Source: Burkholderiaceae bacterium 16 (GTDB lineage Bacteria; Pseudomonadota; Gammaproteobacteria; Burkholderiales; Burkholderiaceae). From it: a DNA stretch of 46,311 nt. Below, in pieces: positions 45,138-46,311 of the stretch. Location of the stretch: contig JYOD01000038.1 in NCBI GenBank assembly GCA_000955785.1, positions 1 to 46,311 on the forward strand, written 5' to 3'. The number at the start of each line of letters is the position of its first letter. Position 1 is the first letter of the stretch. The notes under the pieces were generated by a model. It searched no databases. It had not been told where the DNA came from and saw only the letters and a list, made by a program, of their open reading frames with translations. The translations under genes and the position numbers were made by a program.

Positions 45138-46115
45138 ATGACAATACGAGACACGCCCAATATGAAGACCGGAAAAGGCACGGCAGGAGAGACCAAGGCC
45201 CGTATTCTTGACGCCACCGAGCGCCTGTTTATCGAGGTGGGCTACGAGGCCACCTCGCTACGGCAAGTGACATCGCGCGCCATCGTCAACCTGGCCGCGG
45301 TCAACTACCACTTCCGCAGTAAAGACATCATGATGCAGGCGGTGCTGGGCCGCCGGCTCGATCCGCTCAATGCACGCCGCCTGGCGCTGCTCGACGCCTG
45401 TGAGGCACGCTGGCCGGGCGAGCAGCTGCGCTGCGAACACGTGATGGGCGCGCTGTTCGTACCCGCGCTGCAGATGGCGCGCGAGCCCGAGGTGGGCGGC
45501 CCTTCGTTCCTGCGGCTGCTGGGGCGCGTGTATTCGGATACCTCTCCCTTTATCCAGTCCTACCTGCTCGGCCACTATGCGCCGGTACTCGGCCGCTTCT
45601 CCGACGCCTTCGCCCGCGCGCTGCCCCAGATCCCGCAGCGTGAACTCGACTGGCGCCTGAACTTCGCGCTCAAGGCACTGGCAGGCGTGCTGGCCGGCGA
45701 TGCGCCCGGCGACCTGCTGCCGGCGTTCACGCAGGGCCAGGACCAGAGTGACGCGTACGTGCTCGCCCAATTGAGCGCGCTGGTGGTGGCCGCCCTGAAG
45801 GCCCCCGTGCCGGTCAGCCAGCAACTATCGGCGCTGCAGGACGTGTTCCTGATCGGCGAGACCCAGCACGCCGAAGAACGCGCCGGGAAAATCGTGTCGA
45901 ATGCCCTGGAGGCAGAACAGGCAAGACAGGCACAACAGGCGCAACGCGCCGACACCTTGTCCATCGCCCCGCGCAAGCCACGCCGCACGACACGCAGCGA
46001 AGGTGCCACGCGCGCCGCCATCGCCAGTCTCACGGTGCCCGGCGCACGCGAGCACCTTGCCGTTTTCCCGAGCAATCCGCTCGACGACTGGATGCGCATG
46101 CGTTCCAGGACCTAG
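45138..46115 (+). CDS. TetR-family transcriptional regulator
   Basis: The 325-residue protein has a TetR helix-turn-helix: ETKARILDATERLFIEVGYE, then TSLRQVTSRAIVNLAAVNYHFRSK. A ligand-binding domain follows. A long C-terminal extension (about 240-325) is Gln/Ala-rich (EAEQARQAQQAQRA) and basic. Start at 45138 is preferred for its GGGGA ribosome-binding site; a second ATG at 45162 is possible. It is longer than most TetR proteins (about 200 residues). Confidence 0.85.
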   Translation: MTIRDTPNMKTGKGTAGETKARILDATERLFIEVGYEATSLRQVTSRAIVNLAAVNYHFRSKDIMMQAVLGRRLDPLNARRLALLDACEARWPGEQLRCEHVMGALFVPALQMAREPEVGGPSFLRLLGRVYSDTSPFIQSYLLGHYAPVLGRFSDAFARALPQIPQRELDWRLNFALKALAGVLAGDAPGDLLPAFTQGQDQSDAYVLAQLSALVVAALKAPVPVSQQLSALQDVFLIGETQHAEERAGKIVSNALEAEQARQAQQAQRADTLSIAPRKPRRTTRSEGATRAAIASLTVPGAREHLAVFPSNPLDDWMRMRSRT

Positions 46116-46311
46116 CGCGGCATACGAAGCGGGCGAGGGAAGCAAACCAGAGGATGGGGAACGGCTGAGGCCCCGTCAAAGCCCGAAGGATCGAGGGCTC
46201 GAATAAGCGGAAAACTGCAGAAAAAAACGATATCGCCAGAACCACGATTCGGCGTAGCCGTGTGGAGCGCCCGAGGGGCGGGCCACACCAACCCGCGATG
46301 CGAAGCGAGCC
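46116..46311. other. Window end, no gene seen
   Basis: After the TetR stop, the last 196 bp contain a small dyad (AGCCC/GGGCT at about 46182-46199) without a T-run. No supported gene is seen. Confidence 0.3.

Overview
The window looks like the replication-origin region of the main chromosome of a beta-proteobacterium of the Cupriavidus/Ralstonia group. Supporting this are GC-rich coding sequence, the gyrB-dnaN-dnaA / oriC / rpmH-rnpA-yidD-yidC-mnmE gene set, a DnaA with a long Gly/Gln/Pro-rich linker, and typical Cupriavidus accessory families (Bug/TctC solute-binding protein, LysR pairs). The genus is inferred from protein resemblance, not from a search.

Left part (1-16.1 kb): a lower-GC defence island abutting gyrB. 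It opens with the tail of an IS4-family transposase. Next comes a complete phosphorothioation operon dndB-dndC-dndD-dndE behind a palindromic operator/promoter. No dndA or dndFGH is visible. A convergent 1210-aa SF1 (RecD-like) helicase fused to a C-terminal PD-(D/E)XK-like nuclease follows. Divergent from it is a ~678-aa protein whose C-terminal part looks like a QxK variant of the PD-(D/E)XK fold. A decayed second copy of the dndD/dndE junction (about 11298-11540) lies after that. The island ends with a leftward gene train, read from 16124 down to 11627: GIY-YIG-like protein, large DGQHR (DndB-like) protein, a 58-aa ORF, a membrane protein and a class I methyltransferase. These genes are the best candidate for an undescribed phosphorothioation-linked defence or restriction module.

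Middle part (16.5-26.4 kb): the origin. gyrB, dnaN and dnaA point left. The oriC-like region (22.5-23.1 kb) has two consensus DnaA boxes. rpmH, rnpA, yidD and yidC point right and end at a clear terminator.

26.4-34.2 kb: accessory metabolism between yidC and mnmE. It holds a ParD/ParE-type toxin-antitoxin pair; an M20 amidohydrolase plus MHS-type transporter with a divergent LysR regulator and palindromic operator; a VOC protein and a PaaI-type thioesterase; and a CHAD protein whose stop codon overlaps the mnmE start.

34.2-36.2 kb: scar region. The last 100 bp of mnmE is duplicated about 620 bp downstream, as expected of an element that integrates at the mnmE (trmE) 3' end. An IS5-family remnant follows and abuts a PAP2 phosphatase gene.

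36.2-46.3 kb: ordinary chromosomal genes. These are a DUF2383/PA2169-type protein, an isoprenylcysteine methyltransferase-like membrane protein, small conserved proteins, an OB-fold protein, an Sbal_3080-type lipoprotein, an aspartoacylase-like M14 enzyme with a Bug binding protein, a LysE exporter, and LysR and TetR regulators. A tandem cluster of four DnaA-box-like 9-mers lies at 38633-38687, about 15.8 kb from oriC.
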